This document shows positions 1-7,272 of a stretch of 32,476 nucleotides of DNA, one piece after another. The notes beneath the pieces were generated by a model. It searched no databases. It saw only the letters and a list, made by a program, of their open reading frames with translations, and was not told the origin of the DNA. The stretch lies in NCBI GenBank assembly GCA_003136555.1, contig PLEW01000034.1, positions 33,835-66,310 of the forward strand, read 5' to 3'. The translations under genes were made by a program, and so were the position numbers. Origin of the DNA: Planctomycetota bacterium (GTDB taxonomy: Bacteria > Planctomycetota > UBA11346). The stretch's first letter is position 1, and each line of letters opens with the position of its first letter.

Positions 1-2097
1 GAGCAGCGCCACCCCCCCCCGACCGACGACCGCGGCATCGGCCAGCGAGGCGAGCCGATCATCGAGATCGGCCTGTGCCAGCTGGACGCCGGTGAAGATA
101 TCGAAGATCCGCACCTGGCTCTGCCCCTCGCTGACGATGACGGTGCCGCTGCGGCAGAACACCGAGGTCGATGGCGCGACCAGCACTGGTAGCCCGGCCC
201 AGCGGTGCCACCACAGCAGCGTGCCATCGCTGCGGTAGCAGCGCAGCTCCTTGCGCTCGACATGGGCCACCAGGCGCAGCAGGAACTGGCGGTAGCGGGT
301 GCTGCCGTCCGCTTGCCGCTCGTCGCTGGCGGTGCCGATGGCAGCCGGCAGCGGCTGTGCGGACGCTTCAATGCGCAGCGGACCGGGATGGCTGATGCAG
401 GCGGCATCATCGGCAGCCGCGGCGAGATAGCCTGCGCCGGTGAGCGCCACCGGCCATTCGGCCGGCGGGTCGGTGAAGGGCGTCCCTGCACCCGGGGCCT
501 GGGGACACAAGGTGCAGGGCGAGAAGAGGATCTCCTGGTGATCCTGCGCCAGCTGGGCCACCGCCGCCTGGAGGGTGCGCTCCAGGCCCGCATCGCGGGG
601 CGAGCGCTGGACGGCGCCGAGATAGGCGGCCTGGCGGACGAGCACCTGCTCCTGGGCATCCTGCGCCAGGGCCAGCAGCGCCGCCATCTCGGTGAGCGCA
701 TGCGCTGCGCCCAGGCCGAGATGCGCCCGCAGAGCCACCCTCCTGCCCGCCGCAGTGGCCGCTTCCGGCGTCCCCGCCAGCGCCACGACCGCCTCGGCCC
801 AGCGGCCGGCCTGGATGAGGATCTGCGCCTTGTCGAGCGGGCCGGCATGCGCGAGCTGCTCATCGAGCGCCTCCAGGCGCCAGCTCCGGCCGTCGGCGGC
901 GATGATCAGCGGATGGCTGCGATCGCTGACGAGGCGCCAGCCCGGGCGAGCGCTCAGGCCATGGCGCATGCGCGCGAGCAGGTGATCGCCATCGAAGAGC
1001 AGGAGGTCCCGCTCGGTCAGCCACAGGCTCTCGGCTCCCCGCACCAGGGGCGCCGAGAGCGCTTCCGCTCCCAGCTCCAGCAGCTGGACCTGGGAGGTCG
1101 CGAGCACCAGCCGCCAGGCCCGCATCCCGGTGGTGAACCAGGCGGCTCCCCCGGCGACCGCCCACACGCGCGCCCCGCCCGGCAGCGGCCCGAGCCGGGT
1201 GATCGTCCCCTGATCGTCGAGGGCGCGCAGCCCGTGGCTGTCCTGGACCAGCGCCGCGCCAGCCCCGAGCACAACGATCGCGGAGCGATCGACGGCATAC
1301 TGCCAGGAGATGCCGCCCCAGGGATCGCAGGCGAGTATCCAGCCGGGAATGCTGAGCCAGGAGACCGCCAGGCGCGGCAGATCGTCACCCGGCTGCGCCG
1401 CGCTGGGCTGGGGATCGCCGGGCGGTGGCAGGCGCATTCCAGCGTCGACCTGCGGTCCGCGTCCGCTCAGCAGCAGGGCGACCTCGCCGCGCTTCGCCGC
1501 CATCGCCGGCGGCTGGCCGGCATCGTCGAGCAGGCGGATGAGGTTGAGGAAATCCTGGAATTCCCCCCGGTCGAACGCGCGATCGGCGGCCGCAGTCAAG
1601 GCTGCGACCGCGGCCGCAGCCGGCAGGTAGTCCACCGCCAGGCGCGCCCTGACCGCCGCATCGGCCGTCCCGCCCACCGCGCGGCGGTAGAGGCGGTCGA
1701 GGATCGCGAGCGCCTGCCGGCGCGATTCCTCACCCAAGCCCTGCAGCGCCGCCGGGATCAGCGCCGTCCAGCGCCGCTGGATGCCAGCACGGCGCTCATC
1801 TGGGAATGCGATCGGAGCGGTGAAGTCGCCTTGCGGCAGCGCCTCGAGCGCAGCGGCATTGCCGCGCCTGAGCGCCATCAGCGCCTCGGCGATGGCAGCC
1901 GAAGACGCGCTCTGGCTCGCCAGCGGCAGCAACGGCGCCTCGCCGGCGCCGAGCAGCACATCGGCCTGCGGCATCAGGCCCGCGATGGCCAGCACCACGC
2001 CCATGACGAAGCGGAGGGGAAGCACATCATCAGCGTAAAGCCTGATGAACCGCCTCCAACCCGTTCTGCGTCCTCTCTGGTCACGTAGCTGATGCAT
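1..2097 (-). CDS. Secreted beta-propeller-like protein of unknown function, partial (C-terminus outside window)
   Basis: An uninterrupted minus-strand frame runs from about 2097 off the left edge, giving roughly 699 residues with no stop. The N-terminus carries several arginines, then a hydrophobic stretch (RFVMGVVLAIAGLMPQA) that looks like a signal peptide or single membrane anchor. The body is alanine-rich and probably helical at first. It then shows short beta segments of the kind found in PQQ/WD-type propellers, such as LLLFDGDHLLARM, CYRSDGTLLWWHRW and VRIFDIFTGVQL, separated by a helical, TPR-like stretch. I do not recognise a family or catalytic residues. The start is uncertain: ATG 2097 has no clear Shine-Dalgarno, and GTG 2025 or ATG 2004 would give a more compact signal peptide. 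It follows the radical SAM gene on the same strand after 106 bases containing a strong hairpin, so it may be a separate unit. Long open frames on the opposite strand are shadows caused by high GC. Confidence 0.6.
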   Translation of the reverse strand, partial: MHQLRDQRGRRTGWRRFIRLYADDVLPLRFVMGVVLAIAGLMPQADVLLGAGEAPLLPLASQSASSAAIAEALMALRRGNAAALEALPQGDFTAPIAFPDERRAGIQRRWTALIPAALQGLGEESRRQALAILDRLYRRAVGGTADAAVRARLAVDYLPAAAAVAALTAAADRAFDRGEFQDFLNLIRLLDDAGQPPAMAAKRGEVALLLSGRGPQVDAGMRLPPPGDPQPSAAQPGDDLPRLAVSWLSIPGWILACDPWGGISWQYAVDRSAIVVLGAGAALVQDSHGLRALDDQGTITRLGPLPGGARVWAVAGGAAWFTTGMRAWRLVLATSQVQLLELGAEALSAPLVRGAESLWLTERDLLLFDGDHLLARMRHGLSARPGWRLVSDRSHPLIIAADGRSWRLEALDEQLAHAGPLDKAQILIQAGRWAEAVVALAGTPEAATAAGRRVALRAHLGLGAAHALTEMAALLALAQDAQEQVLVRQAAYLGAVQRSPRDAGLERTLQAAVAQLAQDHQEILFSPCTLCPQAPGAGTPFTDPPAEWPVALTGAGYLAAAADDAACISHPGPLRIEASAQPLPAAIGTASDERQADGSTRYRQFLLRLVAHVERKELRCYRSDGTLLWWHRWAGLPVLVAPSTSVFCRSGTVIVSEGQSQVRIFDIFTGVQLAQADLDDRLASLADAAVVGRGGVALL

Positions 2098-2162
2098 CGC
2101 CGGCGCAGCGCCTGGGCGTCCACGGAAGGCTGTCGAGCAGCCGCATCTGGGAGATCGTCAGG

Positions 2163-2186
2163 GGCGCGGACCGCCCACCCCGCGCC
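2163..2186 (-). terminator. GC-rich hairpin after the radical SAM gene
   Basis: Inverted arms GGCGCGG (2163-2169) and CCGCGCC (2180-2186) pair perfectly around a 10-base loop, 18 bases past the radical SAM stop. There is no T-tract, so this may be a weak terminator, an attenuator or an mRNA-stability hairpin rather than a classical terminator. It separates the upstream operon from the propeller-like gene. Confidence 0.3.
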
Positions 2187-2203
2187 GCCGCTGCACCAGC
2201 GGC

Positions 2204-3439
2204 CTATCCGAGTGCGCCCATGCCGAAGAACACCTGGTTCTTCATCATGCGGTACAGCCACATGTCCTCTGGGATCTCCTCGCCAGGCAGATGGTGGCTG
2301 CTGCGCGGGATGATGGCATTGATCTCGGCCAGGGCATCGCCCCGGCCACTGTAGTCGGTGGCGTTGTGGCTCTTGATGTACTGCACCAGCTCCTGCGGAT
2401 GCTCGAGGATGACGCAGCCCTTGGTGCGCTTCTTGACGAAGTCCTGGAAGCCGCGCAGGTAGGCGCTGTCGTTGATGGTCTTGAACACGTCGCCGGCGTT
2501 GTCGGAGAGCTTCTCGCGGGCGAACGACAGCGGCGGGCAGGGCTCGATCGAGCCCTGCGGTCCGACATGGAAGCCCAGACCCATCGCCGCCGGGCAGAAG
2601 GCCTCGCCGCTCGCGGTCCAGTAGGTGTCGATGAGCAGGATCGGATGGCGGTGGCGCAGATCGAGCAGGCGGCGGCGCATCTCGACGATCTGCTCCTTCT
2701 GCATGCAGTATTCCGGATGCGGGGTCTCGCCGACCGGGCGGAATATGTAGTACCACAGGTACATCGCCCCGCGTTCGATGAAATGCTCGATGTAGAGGTC
2801 GTTCATCACCTCGTCCATGTTCTTGCCGGTCGCGGTGGTGGCGATGCCGAACAGCACCTTCGCCGCCTTCAAGCGCTTCAAGCCCTCGTCGGCGGCCTCG
2901 AACACGCCCTTGCCGCGGCGCATGTCGTTGTTGTCCTTCATGCCGTCGACCGAGATCAGCGGCGTGACATTGCCGACCTCCACCAGGCGCTTGACGTTCT
3001 CGGGGGTGAAGAGCATGCCATTGGTGATGACCTGGAAGTAGCAGTCGGAGTGGCGGCGGAAGATGTCCCAGATGCCCTTGTACATGAACGGCTCGCCGCC
3101 GAGCAGGGTATAGTAGTGGGCCTTCTGCTTCTTGCCGCTGGTGATGAGGGCATCGAGATCGCTCTCCGGCAGGTAGTGGGCGGTCCCCTCCTTCTCCACC
3201 CAGCAGCCCTGGCAGCGCAGATTGCAGGTGTTGGTCAGCGCCACGAACATGAAGGGCGGGAACAGCTCGCCGTTCTTCATGCGCTTCTTGTAGGCCGCAA
3301 TCGCACGTGCGCCCTTGTAGGCGTAGAGATAGGCGGCCTTCCAGGCCAGCCGGGGGCTCAGCTCCGTCAGGCCGCGATAGGCGAGTTTCATCAGCATGGG
3401 CAGCGCCTTCGCACTATGTCGGTCGTGGGGCATTCTCAC
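2204..3439 (-). CDS. Radical SAM protein with SPASM-like C-terminal cysteines
   Basis: This is a radical S-adenosylmethionine enzyme. The canonical CxxxCxxC cluster motif is CNLRCQGC (C72, C76, C79 counted from the GTG at 3439), followed by a W. The SAM-contacting GGEP motif lies at about residues 114-117. Further cysteines in the C-terminal third (FCPAAMG, IEPCPP, KGCVI) could bind an auxiliary cluster as in SPASM or twitch domains. The substrate cannot be read from sequence. It is the last gene of the coupled isoprenoid-type operon and overlaps the cysteine desulfurase stop if GTG 3439 is used. ATG 3397 (MLMKLAYRGL) has a better placed AAGG eight bases upstream and may be the true start, which would leave 397 aa. 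HpnH-like hopanoid enzymes also contain this fold, but I see no close match beyond the core motifs. Chemistry such as C-C bond formation, sulfur insertion or lipid modification is all inference. Confidence 0.88.
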   Translation of the reverse strand: MRMPHDRHSAKALPMLMKLAYRGLTELSPRLAWKAAYLYAYKGARAIAAYKKRMKNGELFPPFMFVALTNTCNLRCQGCWVEKEGTAHYLPESDLDALITSGKKQKAHYYTLLGGEPFMYKGIWDIFRRHSDCYFQVITNGMLFTPENVKRLVEVGNVTPLISVDGMKDNNDMRRGKGVFEAADEGLKRLKAAKVLFGIATTATGKNMDEVMNDLYIEHFIERGAMYLWYYIFRPVGETPHPEYCMQKEQIVEMRRRLLDLRHRHPILLIDTYWTASGEAFCPAAMGLGFHVGPQGSIEPCPPLSFAREKLSDNAGDVFKTINDSAYLRGFQDFVKKRTKGCVILEHPQELVQYIKSHNATDYSGRGDALAEINAIIPRSSHHLPGEEIPEDMWLYRMMKNQVFFGMGALG

Positions 3440-4601
3440 TGCCAGCGGCTGGATGCAACCCGCGCTGGCGTTCGACTCCGGCGGTCAGGGCCGCGGCCGC
3501 CTGATCCACCTCGTCCGCGGTCGTCCAGCGTCCCAGGCTCAGGCGCACGGCGCCTTCGGCCTGCCTCCAGGCCAGGCCGATGGCGCGCAGCACATGGGAT
3601 GGCTTGGGCGTGACCGAAGTGCAGGCCGCTCCGAGGGATGCCGCGACCATGGGCGTCTCGACCAGGAGCCGCTGGGCATTGATGCCGGTGAACACCACGT
3701 TGAGCGTACCGGCGAGGCACTGCTCGGGGTGGCCGAGGCGGATGACCCCGGGGATGCGCTGCAAGGCGCGCCACAGGCGTTCCTTGAGCCCGCCGAGGCG
3801 GCTCTGCTCCGTCGCCATCTCCTCGCGCGCGATGGCGCAGGCCTGGCCGAAGCCGACGATGCCGGGGACGTTGAGCGTCCCCGGGCGCAGACCGCGTTCG
3901 TGCCCGCCGCCATGCATCAGGGGCACCAGGCGCACGCGGGGGTCGCGGCGGCGGACATAGAGGGCGCCGACCCCCTTGGGTCCATAGAGCTTGTGCGCCG
4001 ACAGCGAAAGCAGGTCGATGCCCTGGGCCAGGACATCGATCGGCTCCTTGCCCAGCGCCTGGGCGCCATCGACATGCAGGAGGATCTGGCGCTCCTTGGC
4101 CAGCCGGCCGATGCCGGCGATGTCGTGCAGCGTGCCGATCTCGTTATTGGCGAACATGCAGGAGATCAGCACGGTATCCGCGCGCAGCGACGTCTCGATG
4201 TCCTTGATCGCGACCTGCCCATGGCGGTCGACGCCCACCACGGTCAGCTCCCAGCCCTCGGCGGCCAGCTGCTCGCAGGCCTCGAGGCAGGCGCGATGCT
4301 CGGTCGCCACCGTCACCAGGTGCCGGCCGTGCTCGCGTCGATGCCGCGCCGCACCGGTGATCGCAAGATTGGCCGATTCGGTCGCACCGCTGGTGAAGAT
4401 GATGTCCTTGGACTCGGCGTTGATCAGTCCCGCGACCTGCAGGCGCGCGACTTCGCTCGCACCCGCGGCATCGCAGCCCAGGCCATGGGTGGCGCTGGCG
4501 GCATTGCCGAAGTGGGTGCTGAAGTAGGGCAGCATCGCCTCCAGCACCCGCGGGTCGACCGGGGTGGTGGCATTGTGGTCGAGGTAGATGCGCTGGTTCA
4601 T
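3414..4601 (-). CDS. Cysteine desulfurase (NifS/IscS class, PLP-dependent)
   Basis: The 395-aa product removes sulfur from cysteine as an enzyme-bound persulfide. Diagnostic features are the N-terminal YLDHNATTPVDP, the FTSGATESAN loop, His102 in TEHRACLE, Asp178 and Gln181 in HVDGAQ, the Schiff-base Lys204 in SAHKLYGPKG, the RPGTLN stretch, and the catalytic Cys327 in SLGAACTS near PSHVL. All residues needed for activity are present and the length is normal. The open frame extends to 4676, but the start is set at ATG 4601 because it forms an ATGA overlap with the stop of the cyclase gene, and the family N-terminus begins there. No IscU, IscA or Suf scaffold gene is nearby, so it may serve the operon's own Fe-S proteins or supply sulfur to a product. 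The final 20 residues are an unconserved tail. Confidence 0.95.
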   Translation of the reverse strand: MNQRIYLDHNATTPVDPRVLEAMLPYFSTHFGNAASATHGLGCDAAGASEVARLQVAGLINAESKDIIFTSGATESANLAITGAARHRREHGRHLVTVATEHRACLEACEQLAAEGWELTVVGVDRHGQVAIKDIETSLRADTVLISCMFANNEIGTLHDIAGIGRLAKERQILLHVDGAQALGKEPIDVLAQGIDLLSLSAHKLYGPKGVGALYVRRRDPRVRLVPLMHGGGHERGLRPGTLNVPGIVGFGQACAIAREEMATEQSRLGGLKERLWRALQRIPGVIRLGHPEQCLAGTLNVVFTGINAQRLLVETPMVAASLGAACTSVTPKPSHVLRAIGLAWRQAEGAVRLSLGRWTTADEVDQAAAALTAGVERQRGLHPAAGSENAPRPT

Positions 4602-6373
4602 GCGCGCCTCATGGCGGCATGGCGCTCGCACGCACTGCTGGCGAAGATCATCGGATAGAGCCGCTCCGAGTACCACAGCTTGGCGAAGTAGAAGCCGATC
4701 GGGGCGCAGGGGAAGCTGGTGCCGTCACAGGTCAGCCGGCGCAGGGCCGCCATGCCGGCAGCGACGGCACCGTCATCCACTCCGGCGGCCAGCAGGGCGT
4801 CGAGCGCCAGCCCGGTCTCCTCGATGCTCGAAGCGGTGCCGTCGCCGCCGCCCCATCCGCCATCGGCGTTCTGGTTCGCGCGCAGCCAGGCGATGCCCCG
4901 GCGCAGCTCCTCCCCCTGCGGTCGCACCATCAGCAGGCCGTTGACCACCCGGGCGGTGGCATAGGTCGGATTGAGGTCGCCGGGCACGCCTTCGTTGCCG
5001 AACCACAAGGGCACCCAGGAGCCGTCCTGGCGCTGGCTGGCGCGCAGATAGGCCGCGCAGCGTTCGATCGCGCGGCCGACCAGCACACGCTGCTTCGCAG
5101 GCAGCCAATCGCGCCAGAGGGCGAAGGCGATGAGCGCATGCGCGGTGAGGTCGGGCGCGCTGCGATCGAATTCCAGCGCGCCCCACCCCCGGCAGAAGGT
5201 GGGAATGCCGCCGTCGCGGTTCTGCAGGCTGATCAGCCAGGTGATGGCGAGCGCAGCGGCGGCGATGACTGCGGGTTTTCCGCGATCGAGATGGTGCAAG
5301 GCGATCAGCGCCCCGGCCGTATCATCGGCGTCAGGCACCCCGCCGGGCAGATCGGTCCAGGCGAAGCCGCCCGGTGGCGCAGAGGTGTAAGGATGGATCT
5401 GGCGATGCTGCTGGCCGAGCAGCCAGTCGCAGAGCCCCTTGCGCAGGCTCCCCTCCAGATCCGCGAGCCCGCCGATGGCGAGCGCATTGATCGCCCCGGT
5501 CGAGACCCAGGTGCTGAGATCGACATCGATCGGCCAGCTGCCGTCGTCCCGCCGGGTGCGGCGCAGGAAGGCGAGGCAGCGCTCGACCGATGGGTGGGCT
5601 GCCTCCCCGGCGGCGATCAGGCTGATGGCGACGAAGCCGGTGAGCGGGATGGCCTCGAGGAAGCCGCCGCTGCGCGGCTGGATCTCCTCGAGCAGGCGCA
5701 GGGTGCGACGGGCCGTGCATGCACGCGCCAGGCGGCTCAGGGGATTGCCTGGCGGCCGGCGGCGGAAGCGCACCAGGCCGACGCTGATGAGCGCTGGCAG
5801 GGCATAGCTGACCACCTGGAGGTTGAGGAAGCGGAACCACCCGCGCGGGCAGGCGGCGAATTCAAAGGGCAGCGGCCGCACGAAGCGCCAGGGATCGTCG
5901 CCCAGCTTGCCGCAGATCGCGCACAGCATCATGATCGGCACGGCGAAGGTGCGATCCTCGCCATAGCGCGCCTCGACCGCCGAGCTGAGCGCGGCCGCGT
6001 CCAGGCCGCCAGTGCGCGCGGTGATCCAAGCCTCGGCACGCGCGTTCGCCCGCTCCAGCGCGGGATCGGCCGGCCGGCCGGCATAGCCCAGAGCCGCCCA
6101 CACCAGCACGGTGGTGCTGAGATTGCCCTTGCTGGCGATGGTGTCCCCCCAGCTGCCATCCTGGTTCTGATGACCGGTGAGCCACGCGACCCCGGCATCG
6201 ATGATGGCCTGGTCCCCGGCCGACCCTGCGCAGCGCAGCGCCACCGCCGCGATCGCGGTCGACAGCGCGCTGGCGCTGAGATGCCCGGTCCAGTGGCTGC
6301 CGCTGCGCTCCTGCACGAGAGAGGCGCGTACGCGATCCCGCAGCGACTGCGCCGTGCCCGCGAGGCTGCTCAT
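4598..6373 (-). CDS. Squalene-hopene-cyclase-like class II terpene cyclase
   Basis: The 591-aa protein is an alpha-alpha barrel terpene cyclase of the squalene-hopene cyclase type. The protonating class II motif is intact: D348-A-D350-D351-T-A. Several QW-type repeats are visible, including QNQDGSWGDT (about residues 69-78), RRDDGSWPID, QNRDGGIPTF, QRQDGSWVPL and QNADGGWGGG (about residue 500). The C-terminal FYFAKLWYSERLYPMIF resembles the end of this family. It is somewhat shorter than typical squalene-hopene cyclases (630-720 aa). The frame stays open to 6472, but ATG 6373 overlaps the stop of the preceding gene as ATGA and is preferred. Known homologues cyclise squalene or head-to-tail polyprenyl chains. 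No squalene-forming genes (hpnCDE or squalene synthase) are seen here, whereas a polyprenyl synthase is in the operon. A linear or otherwise unusual polyprenyl substrate is therefore plausible but inferred. Confidence 0.88.
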   Translation of the reverse strand: MSSLAGTAQSLRDRVRASLVQERSGSHWTGHLSASALSTAIAAVALRCAGSAGDQAIIDAGVAWLTGHQNQDGSWGDTIASKGNLSTTVLVWAALGYAGRPADPALERANARAEAWITARTGGLDAAALSSAVEARYGEDRTFAVPIMMLCAICGKLGDDPWRFVRPLPFEFAACPRGWFRFLNLQVVSYALPALISVGLVRFRRRPPGNPLSRLARACTARRTLRLLEEIQPRSGGFLEAIPLTGFVAISLIAAGEAAHPSVERCLAFLRRTRRDDGSWPIDVDLSTWVSTGAINALAIGGLADLEGSLRKGLCDWLLGQQHRQIHPYTSAPPGGFAWTDLPGGVPDADDTAGALIALHHLDRGKPAVIAAAALAITWLISLQNRDGGIPTFCRGWGALEFDRSAPDLTAHALIAFALWRDWLPAKQRVLVGRAIERCAAYLRASQRQDGSWVPLWFGNEGVPGDLNPTYATARVVNGLLMVRPQGEELRRGIAWLRANQNADGGWGGGDGTASSIEETGLALDALLAAGVDDGAVAAGMAALRRLTCDGTSFPCAPIGFYFAKLWYSERLYPMIFASSACERHAAMRRA

Positions 6374-7251
6374 AGGCTCAGATGCCCGAGCGCGAGCAGT
6401 CCGTAATAGGTGTACTCGACGTCGAGGATGTCCTCGGCCCAATGGCCATGGAAGGAGCCGACATTGGTCCACAGGCTATCGATGTAATCGAGCGCCGCCT
6501 CGGCCTGCTCCGGCGGCAGCGCGCATTCGAGGCATGCCAGGGCATGCAGGGCGGTGGCGGTCGACAGCAGATCGGGCATGGGCGCCTGGGCATGGCTGAG
6601 GAATCCCCCTTCGGGGAGCCTTTGCCGCGCGCGCAGCCACTGCACCACCACCTGGTCGGCTCGCTGAGCGTAGACGTGGTGCACCATCACCGCCGACACC
6701 GTCGCCGGTGTGGTGCCCGCTGATCCACCGGGGGCATTGGCATAGCCGCCATCAGCGGTGCGCAGGCTGGCGATGGCCGGGAGCACCTCGCCGGCAGGCG
6801 GGAGGGGTGCGCCGAGGTCCTGCAGCGCCCCCAGGGCGAGGTAGGCGGCATAGGCGCTCCCGCACGCCTCGCCACGCTTGGCGGCGAAGCCGCCATCGCC
6901 TGCGCGCTGCGCGGCGATCGCGGCCGCGAGCGCCTGGCGATGGGGGAAATCGGCCATCCCGATCACCGACCAGGCGCGAGCCAGGCAGCAGCGATGGACG
7001 AGATCCTGGCCCTCAGCGTCGGCGAAGGAGGCGAGGTATGCCTTCACCGGGGCGCTGGCGGTCTGCTGCAGCGCCGCGAGCGACTCCAGGCCGAAGACGG
7101 TATAGTAGAGGTCGCTGGCATCACTCCTGTCCTTGACCCCCCCGTCGCCATTCCATTGCCCGCGCACGAAGGATTCGACCAGCTGCGCGGAATCGCCAAG
7201 GACGCGTGGCGCCAGGCGCGCGACCTGGAGCATCTCAAGACGCATGCTCAT
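6370..7251 (-). CDS. Prenyltransferase/squalene-oxidase-repeat protein (protein prenyltransferase beta-like)
   Basis: The 293-aa protein is built of about five alpha-alpha repeats, each with a Gly-Gly-aromatic or GDGG turn: GQWNGDGGV (31-39), RAGDGGF (116-122), LRTADGGY (163-170), LPEGGF (212-217) and a final DVEYTYYGLLALGHL. This is the fold of protein prenyltransferase beta subunits and the beta/gamma domains of terpene cyclases. The zinc ligands of eukaryotic prenyltransferases are not evident: the expected D-x-C region reads MPDLLST, and no His sits in the last repeat where expected. Catalysis by the eukaryotic mechanism is therefore doubtful. It could be a partner half-barrel for the downstream cyclase, to which it is joined by an ATGA overlap. 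It starts 21 bases after the DUF116-polyprenyl synthase stop. ATG 7251 is chosen, although ATG 7245 is also possible. Confidence 0.8.
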   Translation of the reverse strand: MSMRLEMLQVARLAPRVLGDSAQLVESFVRGQWNGDGGVKDRSDASDLYYTVFGLESLAALQQTASAPVKAYLASFADAEGQDLVHRCCLARAWSVIGMADFPHRQALAAAIAAQRAGDGGFAAKRGEACGSAYAAYLALGALQDLGAPLPPAGEVLPAIASLRTADGGYANAPGGSAGTTPATVSAVMVHHVYAQRADQVVVQWLRARQRLPEGGFLSHAQAPMPDLLSTATALHALACLECALPPEQAEAALDYIDSLWTNVGSFHGHWAEDILDVEYTYYGLLALGHLSL

Positions 7252-7272
7252 CGTACCGCCAGGGTGGTGGGG

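Noticed and set aside
205-2088. Long plus-strand open frame of 627 codons
   Set aside because: It lies opposite the minus-strand propeller-like protein. Its translation is Arg/Gln/Gly-rich without recognisable motifs, as expected for a shadow frame in GC-rich DNA.
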